A DNA stretch of 64,000 nucleotides from Rhabdornis inornatus (Eukaryota > Chordata > Aves > Passeriformes > Rhabdornithidae): the NCBI GenBank assembly GCA_013397075.1, contig VWZS01004810.1:2122561-2186560 (forward strand). The letters run 5' to 3'. The translations under genes were made by a program, and so were the position numbers. How positions within the stretch are numbered: the stretch's first letter is position 1; every line of letters starts with the position of its first letter. Below the pieces are notes generated by a model. It saw nothing but the letters and a program-made list of their open reading frames with translations, searched no databases and was not told the origin of the DNA. Below, one piece after another: positions 62,930 to 64,000 of the stretch.

Positions 62930-64000
62930 TGGTGTCGTAAAAAAATCCCATTGTAGAGACATTCTATGAAGGAGGGTCGGGGTTTTGGAGGTGTCATTCC
63001 CAGTCCTGCCAGGCACCCTTTAAAAATCACTTGAACACTGAACAAGATGCTTGTGTGCAGTCTCATCAGATGGCCTCACTTCACCGGAAATCTTGGGAGA
63101 TTTTTGCTCCCAATGTGCTTCAAGATCCCCAAATAAAGGTGCTCAGTGTGCACAAACAAACTAGAGGATAAATTACTCCTCACTAGCTTTACCTTTCTGC
63201 CTGTAAACCAACCCTGAGGAGCACAGGAGATGCTGCCATGTGAGTGAGAGCGAATGAGTAGAGGGACATCCAGCACAAAACCCTGTTCAACCAGGAGCTC
63301 ACCTGAGAGCAGTGATATTACTGGGGGAGACACCTCTACCTGTCTGGTTTTTTTTTTTGGAAAGTGCCTTCATAGGTCCCTACTTTGCCAGGCTGATCTG
63401 AGGCCAGTGAGGAACATGGCAATTCTTCCTTTTATTTTTCATCTCTCCCATACATCTCCTCCCTAACAACCTTGGCTGCAGCCACATTCTATTTTTTCCC
63501 CTTACAATTGTTTCAATAGATTCTTTATGGTTTATGGGTTGGTTTTTGGTGTTGCTTCCCCCCCTCCCTTTAAGCTGAAGCCTGAAATATGCTCTGAATT
63601 AAGAAAAAGCTCCATGTCACTGGGGATTGGACTGCTGCTGAACTGTTCCGTGTGTGAGTGTGTGTGTGCACACAACCTCCCGGCCAAAAATGCCTCAGGG
63701 GCTCTCCCTAACTGTTGGGGTCCTAAAAAGGGTCCATTTCTCCCGATTGGCCACCCCCTGAACCGGCTGGAGGGGGGCAGAGCTCTCTCCACCCCCACTA
63801 GCACCACGCTCCCTCTCTAGCACATCTGTCCAAGCTTGCTCACTGCTGGCCCTTCCCTTCCCCATATGCTACAGGCGTTTTTGGCCTGGCTGAATCCTCA
63901 GTGCATTAAGCAGGAGGCCCCTGGTTCAAGAAATCTCCCCCACTCACAATGTGTAGTGCAGCACAAGTGATGTGTGCAGCAGCAGGGTGAGAAGGAGGGA
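62930..64000. other. Noncoding sequence to window end
   Basis: Single-copy sequence. Frames at 63527-63820 (plus) and 63532-63807 (minus) overlap each other and have no recognised domain. Confidence 0.5.

Noticed and set aside
63905..63935. tRNA-like TTC-loop motif (tggttcaag)
   Set aside because: No matching acceptor or anticodon arms could be folded around it.

Overview
This window reads as noncoding DNA from a bird nuclear genome. I found no gene I could support: no long conserved reading frame, no recognisable exon chain, no tRNA or rRNA, and no bacterial-style operon, CRISPR array or mobile cassette. The avian assignment rests on two things. At least twelve 5'-truncated CR1 LINE tails are scattered over both strands, most with the characteristic 3' end built on an attctatga-type repeat. 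There is also one solo LTR of an endogenous retrovirus type widespread in neoavian birds. A songbird is plausible from the LTR type, but this is a judgement from memory and not a search result. Short N runs (7266-7269, 10454, 27262) show it is assembled sequence.

Layout. 1-4.7 kb is unique sequence with a short A-rich repeat and a possibly conserved block near 3.2-3.6 kb. 4.7-5.5 kb holds a plus-strand CR1 and a purine tract with G-quadruplex potential. 7.2-8.74 kb is a T/G-only low-complexity tract followed by a solo LTR that is itself interrupted by a second LTR-like insertion. 9.2-11.9 kb has two minus-strand CR1 tails and a 400-bp pyrimidine tract. 14.3-25.3 kb and 25.6-43.1 kb are long stretches nearly free of recognisable recent repeats; most of the candidate conserved noncoding elements, an ancient L2-like LINE remnant (35.8 kb) and two small CpG clusters (31.0 and 34.9 kb) lie there. 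43.1-45.5 kb is a cluster of three minus-strand CR1 tails. 50-64 kb carries four more CR1 tails, a 150-bp (CCAAA)n array, and CA and CAAA microsatellites.

The overall picture is an intron or intergenic region, possibly a regulatory gene desert. The two repeat-poor intervals with AT-rich, CpG-retaining blocks fit distal enhancers, but conservation cannot be tested from one sequence. I did not find a convincing new biological system. The best leads are the L2-like remnant, the paired POU-octamer block at 38.65 kb, the AT-rich block at 16.3-16.6 kb, the CpG clusters, and the nested LTRs.
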